Shown in pieces: positions 1-8,598 of a stretch of DNA of 64,000 bases. Below the pieces are notes generated by a model. That model ran no database searches and was not told the DNA's origin. It saw only the letters and a list, made by a program, of their open reading frames with translations. The stretch spans positions 558,001-622,000 of the forward strand of contig CAVYTB010000008.1 of NCBI GenBank assembly GCA_963771295.1. The letters run 5' to 3'. Positions within the stretch are counted from its first letter, which is position 1. The number at the start of each line of letters is the position of its first letter. The stretch comes from Acidiferrum sp963771295 (GTDB lineage: Bacteria > Acidobacteriota > Terriglobia > Acidiferrales > UBA7541). A program made the translations under genes and the position numbers.

Positions 1-1184
1 ATGCGAATGGCTGTCGGCGAAGTGTGGAAAATGTTTACGTCGAGGCGCTCGGCGATACGCCACGGCCGCCCGGCATCGGGGAATTGCGGCACGCCTTCGT
101 AAAGCACGCTGGTGGCTGCCAGCGCCAGCGGTCCATAGACGATGTAGGAGTGACCGGTAATCCAGCCGATGTCCGCCATGCACCAATAAACGTCTTCGGG
201 ATGAATGTCCTGATAAAACTTTGCTGTGCCGGTGACGTATGCCAGGTAGCCGCCGGTGCGATGTTGACAGCCCTTGGGCTTACCGGTGGTACCGCTGGTG
301 TACATGAGGAAGAGAGGATCTTCGGCGTCCATGGAAACGGGATCTACGGTGCGATTGCGGAAATCTTTTAGCAGGTCGTTGATGAAGAAGTCGCGCTCCA
401 TGATCATCGGCGCGTCGGAAGAATAGCGGTGAGGATAGCGCTTCCACACCAGCACCTTGTCGATGTGCTGACCTTCTTTCTTAGCGGTTTCGACGGCGAG
501 GTCGGCGCTGGCTTTGTGATCGACCCAGCGGCCGTTGCGGTGGTAGCCGTCGGCATAGATGAGAACACGGCTGCCGGAATCCGCGGCGCGCAAGCCGCAG
601 GCTTCACCAGAAAAGCCGCCAAACACCACGGAGTGGATGACGCCGAGGCGAGCGCAGGCCAGCATGGTGACGGGCAATTCCGGGATCATGGGCATGTGGA
701 TGGTGACGCGATCACCTTTTTGCAGGCCGGCGAATTCGCGCAGCATGGTGGCGACTTCATTCACGCGCCGGTAGAGTTCCTGATAGGTGATGACGACGTG
801 GTGCTCGTCTTCCGGCTCCGGAACGAAAATAAGCGCAGCCTTGTTCTTGTACTTGGCGAGGTGGCGGTCGACGCAGTTGTAGCAGGCGTTGAGTTTTCCG
901 CCGACGAACCATTTCCAAAACGGCGGATGATCGGTGTCTAAGGTGGTGTGCCAGTATTGGTCCCAGTGCAGCAGTTCCGCATACTCGCGGAAGCATTCGG
1001 GGAAATTCTTCTCGCTGAAGCGTTCGACGATGCTGGGATCGTTGAGATTCGCTTGCGCGATAAAGCGCGCAGGGGGACGGATGTAAGCCTCTTCCTTCCA
1101 GTGCACGGCGATTTGCGCTTCGGTCAAGCCGTGCTTCTTGGTTTGGGGCTTCTTCTCAGCGTTCTTTCTGTCGACGGTCGCCAC
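1..1184 (-). CDS. acs: Acetyl-CoA synthetase, 3' part cut by window edge
   Basis: AMP-forming acetate:CoA ligase, which makes acetyl-CoA from acetate via acetyl-AMP. About 394 N-terminal codons are visible of a family length near 650. The N-terminal ACS region (HWKEEAYIRPPARF), the WFVGGKLNACYNCVDRH block, the VFGGFSGEA block and the AMP-binding P-loop YTSGTTGKPKG are all present. The C-terminal domain with the acetylatable lysine lies outside the window. I start at a GTG (1182-1184) because GAGGGAG lies about 8 bases upstream and no in-frame ATG fits the family N-terminus. It lies 171 bases downstream of the aldehyde dehydrogenase gene on the same strand. Confidence 0.93.
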   Translation of the reverse strand, partial: MATVDRKNAEKKPQTKKHGLTEAQIAVHWKEEAYIRPPARFIAQANLNDPSIVERFSEKNFPECFREYAELLHWDQYWHTTLDTDHPPFWKWFVGGKLNACYNCVDRHLAKYKNKAALIFVPEPEDEHHVVITYQELYRRVNEVATMLREFAGLQKGDRVTIHMPMIPELPVTMLACARLGVIHSVVFGGFSGEACGLRAADSGSRVLIYADGYHRNGRWVDHKASADLAVETAKKEGQHIDKVLVWKRYPHRYSSDAPMIMERDFFINDLLKDFRNRTVDPVSMDAEDPLFLMYTSGTTGKPKGCQHRTGGYLAYVTGTAKFYQDIHPEDVYWCMADIGWITGHSYIVYGPLALAATSVLYEGVPQFPDAGRPWRIAERLDVNIFHTSPTAIR

Positions 1185-1355
1185 GATACGTACTCCCTCA
1201 CAAGGTCCGGAACTACCACTGCGGTTCAGTTAAGGCGGCGAGATGTCGAGTCCTGCCAAACGCCTGCCTCCACCCGAGGCAAGAATCATGCTACCAGGAG
1301 AGTTGTGCCGTCAATCGGCGGAGGGTCAGCTGTGTGAAGCCCCCGTTTTTAAGGG

Positions 1356-2723
1356 CTAGTCTTTGATCCAGACGGTTTTGATGTTGGTGAACTCGCGAAT
1401 GCCGTAAGGGCCAAGTTCGCGGCCGTGGCCGGAAGCCTTGACGCCTCCGAAGGGCACGCGCGGGTCAGAAGCCACCATCTGGTTGATGAAGACCATGCCG
1501 GCTTCGAGTTCGCTGATGAGTTGCTCGCGTTCCGCGGCGTTATTGGTCCACGCGCTGGCGCCGAGGCCGAAGCGGCTGTCGTTGGCGATGGCAATGGCTT
1601 CATCGAGATTTTTTACGCGGAAAATGCTGGCGACCGGGCCGAAGAATTCTTCGCGATAGGCGGGCGATTCCTTGGGAATATTCGTGAGCACCGTGGGCAA
1701 GTAGAAATTTCCCGGCCCGCTCACCGGCTTTCCGCCGGCCAGGAGTTTGCCGCCTGCTTGCAGCGTCTTTTCGACGTCGGCGTGGAGATCTTTTACGGCG
1801 TCGGGAGTTGCCAAGGGGCCAATATCGGTTTTCTCATCGAAAGGATCGCCGAGTTTCAAGGCCTGCATGCGGCTGACGAATTCCTTTTCGAACTGATCGG
1901 CAATTTGTTCGTGGACAATAAAGCGCTTGGCGGCAATGCAGGACTGCCCATTGTTGATCACGCGAGCCTTGACGGCGGTCGACGCAGCTTCCTGGACATT
2001 CGCGCTAGGCATCACGATAAATGGGTCGCTGCCTCCCAATTCCAGGACCACTTTCTTGATGCGCTTAGCCGCGGAGATGCCAACTTGGATGCCGGCTTGC
2101 TCGCTGCCGGTGAGAGTTGCGGCGGCCACGCGCGGATCGTTCAGGATGCGATCGACTTGCGAGGCGCCGATCAGCAGCGTCTGGAAAACACCCGGGGGAA
2201 AACCGGCGCGAAGAAGGATGTCCTCGATTTTCAGGGCACATTGCGGGACGTTTGAGGCGTGTTTCAGTAGGCCGACATTGCCGGCCATCAAGCCGGGAGC
2301 GATGAAGCGGAATACTTGCCAGAAAGGGAAGTTCCAAGGCATGACGGCGAGAACGATGCCGACCGGCTGATAGTGAATGTAACTTTTGGCGGCGGACGTA
2401 GCGATCACTTCGTCGGCGATGAACTTCTCGGCGTTTTCGGCGTAATACTGGCAGCCCGTGGCGCACTTGGCAGCTTCCGCGACAGCCGAGGAAAACGTCT
2501 TGCCCATTTCCAGGGTCATCAAGCGGCCGAGTTCCGTTTTCTCCGCTTCGAGGATTTCACCGGCCTTCAGCATCCACTTGGCGCGGTCGGCAAAGGAAGT
2601 TTTGCGGAAGGTTTGAAAGGCGCTGGCAGCCTTGGTGATGCGCTCGTCCACTTGAGCGTCGGTAAGGGCCTGGAATTGTTTCACGACTTCGCCAGTCGCA
2701 GGATTGATGGTGGCAATCGCCAT
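1356..2723 (-). CDS. gabD: NAD(P)-dependent succinate-semialdehyde dehydrogenase
   Basis: ALDH-superfamily enzyme of 455 residues, oxidising succinate semialdehyde (or a similar aldehyde) to the acid. The catalytic set is intact: Asn131 in MPWNFPFW, Glu228 in LELGGSDPF and nucleophile Cys262 in NNGQSCIAAKR. The N-terminus (AIATINPATGEVV) and the AKCATGCQYYAENAEKF segment resemble the short GabD2/Sad-type SSADHs rather than the longer 480-residue GabD. It is followed by acs on the same strand, so both could feed acyl groups into central metabolism. The ALDH call is firm; the exact substrate is inferred from similarity. Confidence 0.9.
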   Translation of the reverse strand: MAIATINPATGEVVKQFQALTDAQVDERITKAASAFQTFRKTSFADRAKWMLKAGEILEAEKTELGRLMTLEMGKTFSSAVAEAAKCATGCQYYAENAEKFIADEVIATSAAKSYIHYQPVGIVLAVMPWNFPFWQVFRFIAPGLMAGNVGLLKHASNVPQCALKIEDILLRAGFPPGVFQTLLIGASQVDRILNDPRVAAATLTGSEQAGIQVGISAAKRIKKVVLELGGSDPFIVMPSANVQEAASTAVKARVINNGQSCIAAKRFIVHEQIADQFEKEFVSRMQALKLGDPFDEKTDIGPLATPDAVKDLHADVEKTLQAGGKLLAGGKPVSGPGNFYLPTVLTNIPKESPAYREEFFGPVASIFRVKNLDEAIAIANDSRFGLGASAWTNNAAEREQLISELEAGMVFINQMVASDPRVPFGGVKASGHGRELGPYGIREFTNIKTVWIKD

Positions 2724-2820
2724 GGTGTCAGCTCTCCGCGGGAAAATGTCCGCGGGCTATTGTATTCGCAAACCTTACTTTTTTACAGTAAAGATTTATG
2801 GCGGGCGTTGCCAGCGGATT

Positions 2821-3570
2821 TCACGGGCGAATGAACAAGTTTTTAAGCTGTTGCAGCTCCGCGAGCGAGGTGTCGGAAACCGCGCAGAATGTAAATCCAT
2901 CTTGCTTCCAGGAAACCCAGTGATAGCCCTGGCGGTCGCCGGAGTCGGAATAGGGAACGGTGTCCTGGGACTTCCAGATGAATACATTCACAATGTGCTT
3001 GCGGCGGCCATAGATTAAAGCGGGCACGGTGCGGCCTTCGATGACATCGAGGCGCCCGCCCAGCAATGGAAATCCATCGGCGGCGAAATCACGAACAGGC
3101 GGGGCGATGTCTAACTTGCCGTCGAACCAAGGTTTTACGGTGTGCTGATCGGTCGATTGCACGTCGGTGAGATGGCCGGGTTGCAAAGAGCGAAGATGAG
3201 CGTCCAGAAGTGCAGTGGTCAGAGCAGCTTGCTGCGTGGAATTGATGGCTGGTGAGAACAGTCGCGAGCCCCACATCAGCGCAATGATCAACGCGGCCGC
3301 GACGGCCAGCCAGCGCCATGCTCCGGGATAGGCGGAAGAGCGAGCGGGCGGAGTGGATGTTGCCACACGAACTCTTTTGCGCAGGGATTCGGGGGCGCGT
3401 TGGTACAGTTCGGCCTGCTGCAATGAACGGCGAAGCTCTTCTGCGGCGTCGAGAGCTGACGCGCAGTCAGGGCAGATTGTCAGGTGCTGCTCAAAAGCGG
3501 CCATGCCCGGCGCGTCGAGTTCGCCATCGAAGTATGCGTGCAGATGAGTTTTGGGCTGGTCACACGCCAT
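2821..3570 (-). CDS. Zinc-finger anti-sigma factor
   Basis: Membrane anti-sigma protein of about 249 residues. The cytoplasmic N-terminus has the HxxxCxxC zinc-binding anti-sigma motif (EQHLTICPDC) after AYFDGELD. A single membrane segment (WRWLAVAAALIIALMWGSRLF) follows near residue 90. The rest is a periplasmic domain of about 140 residues with no family I can name. The frame is open further upstream, but ATG 3570 overlaps the sigma gene by 11 bases and starts the conserved domain, so it is the likely start. It probably sequesters the sigma factor encoded just upstream and releases it on an envelope signal, as known for this family. Confidence 0.85.
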   Translation of the reverse strand: MACDQPKTHLHAYFDGELDAPGMAAFEQHLTICPDCASALDAAEELRRSLQQAELYQRAPESLRKRVRVATSTPPARSSAYPGAWRWLAVAAALIIALMWGSRLFSPAINSTQQAALTTALLDAHLRSLQPGHLTDVQSTDQHTVKPWFDGKLDIAPPVRDFAADGFPLLGGRLDVIEGRTVPALIYGRRKHIVNVFIWKSQDTVPYSDSGDRQGYHWVSWKQDGFTFCAVSDTSLAELQQLKNLFIRP

Positions 3571-4093
3571 GGCTAATCTCTTTCTGCGCGGTTTTGGTGA
3601 GAGCCGATCGTAGCTGCTGGCGTGCGCGAGCCAGCCCCGACATGACCGTGCCAATCGGGCGCGCGGTGATTGCGGCGATTTCCTTGTAGGAACAGCCTTC
3701 CAGTTCACGCAAAACCAAAACTTCCCGGAAAGCCGCGGGCAATTCCTCGAGAGCACGCGACAGTCGTTCGCGATTGTGACTCTCGATGGCCAGACTCTCC
3801 GGAGTGGATCGTTCCTGCGGCATGGATGCTTCGCTCAATTCCGAGATGTCCTCCGTCGGACGATTCTTCTGCAGCCAGGTATAGCTGCAATTGCGCACGA
3901 TCTGGAGCAGCCAGGCGCGCGCGTCTCCGGCGCGATACGTGCCGAAAAAACGATAGGCACGCAGCAGCGCTTCCTGGGTTACGTCCTCAGCGTCGGCGCG
4001 GCTTCGCAGCAGCCAGCGCGCCAGGTTGAAGGCGGCGTCGAGGTGCGGCAATACGCTCTCCTCGAAGCGCACCCTATCTTGTCCCTCCAACAC
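3560..4093 (-). CDS. ECF-type RNA polymerase sigma-70 factor
   Basis: Sigma factor of about 177 residues. Region 2 (AFNLARWLLRSRADAEDVTQEALLRAYR) and region 4 (LPAAFREVLVLRELEGCSYKEIAAI) are both clear, and there is no region 3, which defines an ECF sigma. The frame stays open to 4234, but the added residues are not sigma-like. GTG at 4093 has AAGGAAGG 7 bases upstream, so I choose it. The gene overlaps its anti-sigma partner by 11 bases, indicating coupled translation and a sigma/anti-sigma pair. The regulon is not visible here. Confidence 0.88.
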   Translation of the reverse strand: MLEGQDRVRFEESVLPHLDAAFNLARWLLRSRADAEDVTQEALLRAYRFFGTYRAGDARAWLLQIVRNCSYTWLQKNRPTEDISELSEASMPQERSTPESLAIESHNRERLSRALEELPAAFREVLVLRELEGCSYKEIAAITARPIGTVMSGLARARQQLRSALTKTAQKEISHGV

Positions 4094-4306
4094 GTCGGAA
4101 CCTTCCTTCCATCTATCGATAGTAACCTTGGCGAGGCTGATTTTATTCCCATGTGCCCGGCTGTTCCAAAGATGACGGGGACGCTCGCGGGCGGGAATAA
4201 ATCGGGCGAGCCCACAGTCTACAGGATTGAACACGTCCGGAAAGCGGCGCGGGCTTGGTGGCTCTCCTTCAAGTTCGCGCCGCGAAATTTTCGGGAAGTT
4301 CGTATT

Positions 4307-4993
4307 TCAGCGAACACCGTCGATCGGAATCACCGCCCCGGTAGTTTGAGCGGCTTTTTCGTCGGCCAACCACAGGACCAACTCTGCCACGCGCTTGGGA
4401 TCCAGCCATTTAGAAAAATCAGCGTTCGGCATGTCCTTGCGATTCGCTGGGGTATCCATGGTGCCGGGCAGAACGACATTGGCGGTGAGGCCGGCGTCGG
4501 CGTTTTCCAGCGCGACGGTTTGCACCAGAGTGGAGAGCGCGGCTTTGAATGTGACGTAAGCACCCAGGTTGGGTTGCGGTTCCTTTGCGGCGAGGCTGCC
4601 GATGGCCACGACTCTGCCGTTCTTCGATTTACGAAGATGAGGAATGGATTCGCGGAAAGCGTAAAAGGCCGAGGTGAGGTTGAGGTCCTGCATGCGTTTC
4701 CAGGTGGCATCGTCGGTGGCGGCGATGGATTGACCGCCGGCAAAGCCGCCGAGGACGTGGACCAAAACGTCGAGGCGGCCGAATTCGGCGATGATTTTTG
4801 CAATCGCGTCGCGAACCTGTTGCTCATTGGTGAAATCGACGGACATGGCGCGGAAATTGGGGCTTGGAAATGCGTCTGACTTCATGCGCAGCGATGCCCC
4901 GATGACCTTGTCACCAAGCTGCAGGAAGGACTGGGTGACGACTGTGCCAAGGGCGCCGTTGGCCCCGGTGATGAAAACGATTCTCTCGCTCAT
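4307..4993 (-). CDS. SDR family oxidoreductase
   Basis: Short-chain dehydrogenase of 228 residues. The Rossmann cofactor motif is TGANGALG at residues 10-17. An NNAG-equivalent VHVLGGFAGG and the active-site YVTFK (YxxxK) are present, with Ser in IGSLAAKE. The C-terminus (GAVIPIDGVR) is typical of classical SDRs. Its stop is 213 bases from the sigma gene start, and the start is 79 bases from the DMT pair. The substrate cannot be read from sequence. Confidence 0.88.
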   Translation of the reverse strand: MSERIVFITGANGALGTVVTQSFLQLGDKVIGASLRMKSDAFPSPNFRAMSVDFTNEQQVRDAIAKIIAEFGRLDVLVHVLGGFAGGQSIAATDDATWKRMQDLNLTSAFYAFRESIPHLRKSKNGRVVAIGSLAAKEPQPNLGAYVTFKAALSTLVQTVALENADAGLTANVVLPGTMDTPANRKDMPNADFSKWLDPKRVAELVLWLADEKAAQTTGAVIPIDGVR

Positions 4994-5072
4994 GTGCGTT
5001 ATGCCCCCGGATGTGCTGTTTATCTGAGTGTGGGAAGAGAGAAAAGGTTTCAGATTTCAGGATGAGGAGCGA

Positions 5073-5447
5073 TTATCGGCCGCTCCACCACACGATGGTG
5101 ACGCCAACGCACACCACCGCAATGCCCAGCCAACGATTGCGGCTGATGCGCTCGCCGAGGAAGGCCTTGGCTCCAAACGCCCCGGCGGCATAGCTGAGCG
5201 CGCTGACAGGCACAACGAAACTGACTTCGAGAAAAGAGAGGATGGCGAGCAAGGAGAAGAATCCCAGCGCCATCAGAGCAACGCCGAGCCACATCCAGGG
5301 TATGCGCAGAGCGTGGCCGATGAAACGCAGCAGCGCTATCGGGCGAAAATCGTGCACCTCGCCGATGCCCTTCATGGCGCGGCTTACGCAAAGTTCGCCG
5401 CCCGTACCGGCCACCACGATAAAAAAGAAAAGCAGGGCTTCGAGCAT
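5073..5447 (-). CDS. Half-size DMT/EamA-type transporter, second of pair
   Basis: Small membrane protein of about 124 residues with four predicted helices (LEALLFFFIVVAGTGGEL; PWMWLGVALMALGFFSLLAI; VVPVSALSYAAGAFGAKAFLG; NRWLGIAVVCVGVTIVWW). The ending GERISRNRWLGIAVVCVGV is the common EamA half-repeat ending. Its ATG (5447) overlaps the preceding gene's TAA by one base (TAATG), so the pair is translationally coupled. Four-helix DMT proteins made as unlike pairs usually work as heterodimers (MdtIJ, ArnE/ArnF). Small cations or lipid-linked sugars are possible substrates; nothing here decides. Confidence 0.75.
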   Translation of the reverse strand: MLEALLFFFIVVAGTGGELCVSRAMKGIGEVHDFRPIALLRFIGHALRIPWMWLGVALMALGFFSLLAILSFLEVSFVVPVSALSYAAGAFGAKAFLGERISRNRWLGIAVVCVGVTIVWWSGR

Positions 5448-5827
5448 TATTCGACCCCCCCCGTGGTGCTGGGAGCGGTGCGGCCGACAATGAATACGCC
5501 GAAACAAATCACCGCGATGCCCAGCCATCGTAACGGCGAGACAACTTCGCCCAGCAGGAAATAGCTCAGCAGAGCGACGGTGGCGTAGGAAAGGGAAGTG
5601 GCCGGTTGGACGTAGCTGTAATCCGCCCAGGTAAGCAGCAGCATATGCACGATCATGAATCCCATGAGGCTGGCAATACCAAGCCAGATAAAAGGAGAAG
5701 TGAGCACACGGCTGGCGATTCCGAAAATATCGCTGAAGCTTTTCAGGCTAACAGGGCCGATGCCCTTCATGCCCTTGCCGAGCATGACATTTCCCAAAGG
5801 CCCAAGCACGATGCTGAGCATAATCAT
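5447..5827 (-). CDS. Half-size DMT/EamA-type transporter, first of pair
   Basis: Four-helix membrane protein of about 126 residues. It has the same architecture as its downstream partner: KGMKGIGPVS is matched by AMKGIGEVHD in the partner, then PFIWLGIASLMGFMIVHMLLL, QPATSLSYATVALLSYFLLGE and LRWLGIAVICFGVFIVG. I start at ATG 5827 (MIMLSIVLGPLGN) because the open frame upstream to 6124 is not hydrophobic and resembles no transporter N-terminus. The two genes look like an ancient duplication now forming a heterodimer. Confidence 0.7.
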   Translation of the reverse strand: MIMLSIVLGPLGNVMLGKGMKGIGPVSLKSFSDIFGIASRVLTSPFIWLGIASLMGFMIVHMLLLTWADYSYVQPATSLSYATVALLSYFLLGEVVSPLRWLGIAVICFGVFIVGRTAPSTTGGVE

Positions 5828-6172
5828 GGGAATGGATTTAAGGTGCAGTCGGCGAGTGTGTGTCACGCGATGAGTTAATCCAAGGTCCTGAACAGAGTGC
5901 GACCAATGGGAACAAGTCGAATCTGATGAGGAAAAGTTAAGTTCCAGTCTACGCGAATTGGCGACGTGCGGAAAGGCGAGTGGGTGTCGGTGCTGGCCAG
6001 TTTCCGAAGGTGTTGCAGAGCCGAAACCATAAGCCAAAAAAATGCTCGGATAGTTGTATGCTGGCGACCAGCACCCTGTGAGCCGCGTACTTGACCGACT
6101 GGCCAAGTCGCAGAATAAAATCACGAATCACGTTAAGTTTTTCAATTTAGGGACATGACAGCGCACGAGTGT
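5828..6172. other. Gene-free stretch between DMT pair and IS110 remnant
   Basis: Likely carries the promoter for the DMT pair. No convincing gene, RNA or strong terminator is visible. The open frame continuing upstream of the first DMT gene lacks family similarity. The right end touches the broken 3' end of the IS110 transposase, so part may be insertion-sequence debris. Confidence 0.4.
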
Positions 6173-6189
6173 GTCAATTGTGTATTGAC
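6173..6189. repeat. Small inverted repeat at broken transposase end
   Basis: GTCAAT and ATTGAC flank a 5-base spacer exactly over the last codons and stop of the truncated IS110 transposase. It may be a deletion junction or part of an element end; the sequence alone does not decide. Confidence 0.4.
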
Positions 6190-7100
6190 GCCAGACCCTT
6201 CTGCACCAATTTGCGGCGGTAGAATCGCTGCAACTCCGGATCCTTGCGGGCGGCATGCGCTCCCGCCTCACCCCAGAGAAACCGCAACAGCGGGTTACCT
6301 TGTTTGCTCAACCCACCGAGCCGCTGTCGCGGTCCACTGGAATATTCACGTGGAATCATCCCTACATAACTAGCCAGGGCCTTGCTGTCCGCGAATCGGG
6401 CCGGATCGCCCAGGAACACCTCGGTCGCCAACGCTGTGATCGGCCCTACTCCGGGATGAGTAATCAGCAGCCGGGCTCCAACTCGTCCGCTGGCTTGCTC
6501 TTCTACTCGCTGGTTTAATTTCTCGATCTCCGCTTCGAACTTCTCGTACATCGCCTGCAACTCACTCCGCCGATAAGCAGTATGGGGCGCCAACGGCAAC
6601 GCTGCGATCCTGCTTTGTCCGTCCTGGCTCCACAGAGCGGTGCCTCGTCGTAGGCCATTCGCCAGGGCAATCGACTGCAGCGCATTTTGTACCCGCGTCC
6701 GCATGCGTACCCACTGATGACGATGCCGCAACAAGGCCCGTAGATCCTGCAGCTCCTTCGAGGGCAGCCAGATCGCCGGAAAGCGATGTTCCGCCAGCAG
6801 CTTCAGAATCAATTCCGCATCTCGCCGATCGTGTTTCTGCTTTCGTGGTTCACAGGCTCGGATCTGTGCCGGATGACCGACTCGGCATTCGATCCCCAGC
6901 TCTTCCATGAGGTTCACAAACCACTGCATCGACCCCGTGGCTTCGATACCCACTCGCACCGGGCGTGGCAGTTTGGAATAAAACTCTCGCACGTTGTCGC
7001 CTTCGTGCTTCAGAGTCACAATCACTACCTCTCCCGTCACGGTGTCCAACATCGCCAACACTTGCTGGCGAGCGTGCAAATCACATCCTATAATTCTCAT
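6174..7100 (-). pseudogene. IS110-family transposase, C-terminally truncated
   Basis: DEDD-type transposase. The N-terminal RuvC-like domain has Asp in MRIIGCDLHARQ, Glu in VGIEATGSMQW and the HDRRDAELI motif. The C-terminal Transposase_20 helix-hairpin region (THPGVGPITALATEVFLGD; SYVGMIPREYSSG; LSKQGNPLLRFLWGEA) is also present. At KLVQKG the expected continuation of about 20-60 residues is replaced by LASIHN and a stop, so about 308 residues remain and the 3' end looks deleted. ATG 7100 has GGAGG 5 bases upstream and is preferred over the open frame to 7139. IS110 elements have no conventional inverted repeats, so the right boundary cannot be fixed. Confidence 0.8.
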
Positions 7101-7240
7101 CTCGGCCTCCTTCGGTCCGAGCTCTGTTAGGGTGAACACCGAACAGTTTACTCGGGCCGTTGCGAGGCCGGCGTCGTTATGGCATCAACCGGAAACTGAG
7201 ACAGCCGCGATTTGCCGCTCTAGCGAGGGCGCAGTTGACT
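7101..7240 (-). other. 5' non-coding end of IS110 element, possible bridge-RNA region
   Basis: Bases upstream of the transposase start, with short pairing segments such as GGTGTTCACC. In IS110-group elements the non-coding end upstream of the transposase is known to encode the bridge RNA that pairs with target and donor DNA. This region is the right size and position, but I could not fold it or find the outer boundary, so the RNA call is inference. Confidence 0.25.
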
Positions 7241-7299
7241 AAGCGGGCTATGCTAGTATCAATAGACCCCGAGAAATTTGGGAATGAGGTGCTGTTCCG

Positions 7300-8490
7300 T
7301 TGAAGCTCTTTGAGTATGCCATCCTTTTTTTTGGCGCCATTCCCTTTATTTACTACTTTCTAGCGATTTTCTGCTCCACGCGCTATTTTTTGCAAGCGCG
7401 CAAGTATTCTTTCCAGAACCGCGATTTCACGCCGCCCATCAGCAATCTGAAGCCCGTGCGCGGGCTTGATCCGGAAGCATATGAAAATTTCGCCAGCCTG
7501 TGCCGGCAGGATTATCCCGAATACGAACTGATTTTCTGCGCCACGGACCAGAGCGACCCGAGCGTTCCCGTCATCCAGAAACTGATGCGCGATTTTCCGG
7601 AACGAAAGATTCGCCTGCTGTACAGCGCCGGACACACTGCGATTAACGACAAAGTTGCGAAACTGGGACTAATGTTTGGCGAAGCGCAATACGAATATCT
7701 GGTTTTCAACGATTCGGACGTGCGGGTGGAACCACAGTATTTGCGGAAATTGATTGCGCCGTTCCGGGACAAGAAGGTCGGCGGCGTGACGTGCTTTTAC
7801 GTATCCACCGAGGACAAGAACATGGTCGAGCGGCTGCAGACCATGGGGATGATCTCTGATTTTTACGCCGGAATACTTGTGGCATGGCAGCTCGATGGCG
7901 TGCACTTCGCGCTGGGCCCGACGATGGTGTCCACCAAGGAACGCATTCGGGGCTTCGGCGGTTTTCCAGTGCTGGAAGGGCGGCCGGCGGATGATTTGCT
8001 GTTCGGTCGGCTGATTGCGGAGCAGGGCGTTGAGGTGAAACTGCTGCCGTACGCGGTGGAAACGGTGCCGGATTTCGAAGGGATTGGAGCGCTTTTTTCC
8101 AAACGCGTGCGCTGGATGACGGTGATGCGCAAGATGCGTCCCTGGGGACACTTCGGTCTGCTGTTCACGTGGGGATTACCGTGGACAACGCTGGCCGTGG
8201 CGGTGCATCCCACCGTGGCGGTGGCGGTGGCGTACTGGGGCGGGTATCTTGCGTGCCGAGTTTTAATCACCTGGTTGATCGGCGTGTTCGGATTGAAGCA
8301 GAGAACGCTTTGGACGAAGATGCCGCTGATTCCGGTGTGGGACGCGATGGCATTTTTGGTGTGGCTAACGAGTTTTGCGAAGAAATCGATTCGTTGGCGC
8401 GGCGTTGAGTATCAATTGGAAAGAGGGACCGGCCATTTTGTTGTGCCCTCGGCGCAGGGGGCGCCGCATGTTTCGACGCGGGTGGAGTGA
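7300..8490 (+). CDS. GT2/GT21 glycosyltransferase, ceramide glucosyltransferase-like
   Basis: Membrane glycosyltransferase of 396 residues. An N-terminal anchor (about 5-27) precedes a GT-A domain with KPVRGLDPEAYENF, CATDQSD (about 80-86), NDSDVRV (Asp138/Asp140), GRPADD (Asp231-232) and KRVRW (268-272), the D,D,D,(Q/R)xxRW pattern of ceramide glucosyltransferases and HpnI. C-terminal membrane segments follow. The start is TTG, with GAGGTG about 9 bases upstream. HpnI acts in hopanoid side-chain synthesis, but no other hopanoid gene is in view, so a glycolipid synthase is the safe call. Confidence 0.82.
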   Translation: MKLFEYAILFFGAIPFIYYFLAIFCSTRYFLQARKYSFQNRDFTPPISNLKPVRGLDPEAYENFASLCRQDYPEYELIFCATDQSDPSVPVIQKLMRDFPERKIRLLYSAGHTAINDKVAKLGLMFGEAQYEYLVFNDSDVRVEPQYLRKLIAPFRDKKVGGVTCFYVSTEDKNMVERLQTMGMISDFYAGILVAWQLDGVHFALGPTMVSTKERIRGFGGFPVLEGRPADDLLFGRLIAEQGVEVKLLPYAVETVPDFEGIGALFSKRVRWMTVMRKMRPWGHFGLLFTWGLPWTTLAVAVHPTVAVAVAYWGGYLACRVLITWLIGVFGLKQRTLWTKMPLIPVWDAMAFLVWLTSFAKKSIRWRGVEYQLERGTGHFVVPSAQGAPHVSTRVE

Positions 8491-8508
8491 CGGCGAGTAT
8501 TTGTGGCG

Positions 8509-8536
8509 GCGGACCGCCTCGGAAGGTGGTCCCTAC
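8509..8536. repeat. Dispersed intergenic repeat, copy 1 (GGAAGGTGG type)
   Basis: GCGGACCGCCTCGGAAGGTG plus eight more bases nearly matches 56077-56102 (a few substitutions and one gap). It lies in the short gap between two convergent genes. Confidence 0.5.
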
Positions 8537-8570
8537 AAGAACCTAATGCGCTACACAGGACAAAACGCCA

Positions 8571-8587
8571 GGCGGCGCAAAGCCGCC
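8571..8587. repeat. Dispersed hairpin repeat, copy 1
   Basis: GGCGGC and GCCGCC around a 5-base AAA-containing loop, followed by CCT. The same layout recurs at 35501-35517. There is no T-tract on the + strand, so it is a weak terminator candidate at best. Confidence 0.5.
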
Positions 8588-8598
8588 CCTAGAGAGGG

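Noticed and set aside
1356..1390. AGCCC/GGGCT pairing after the SSADH gene as a terminator
   Set aside because: Short stem and no T-tract on the transcribed strand.
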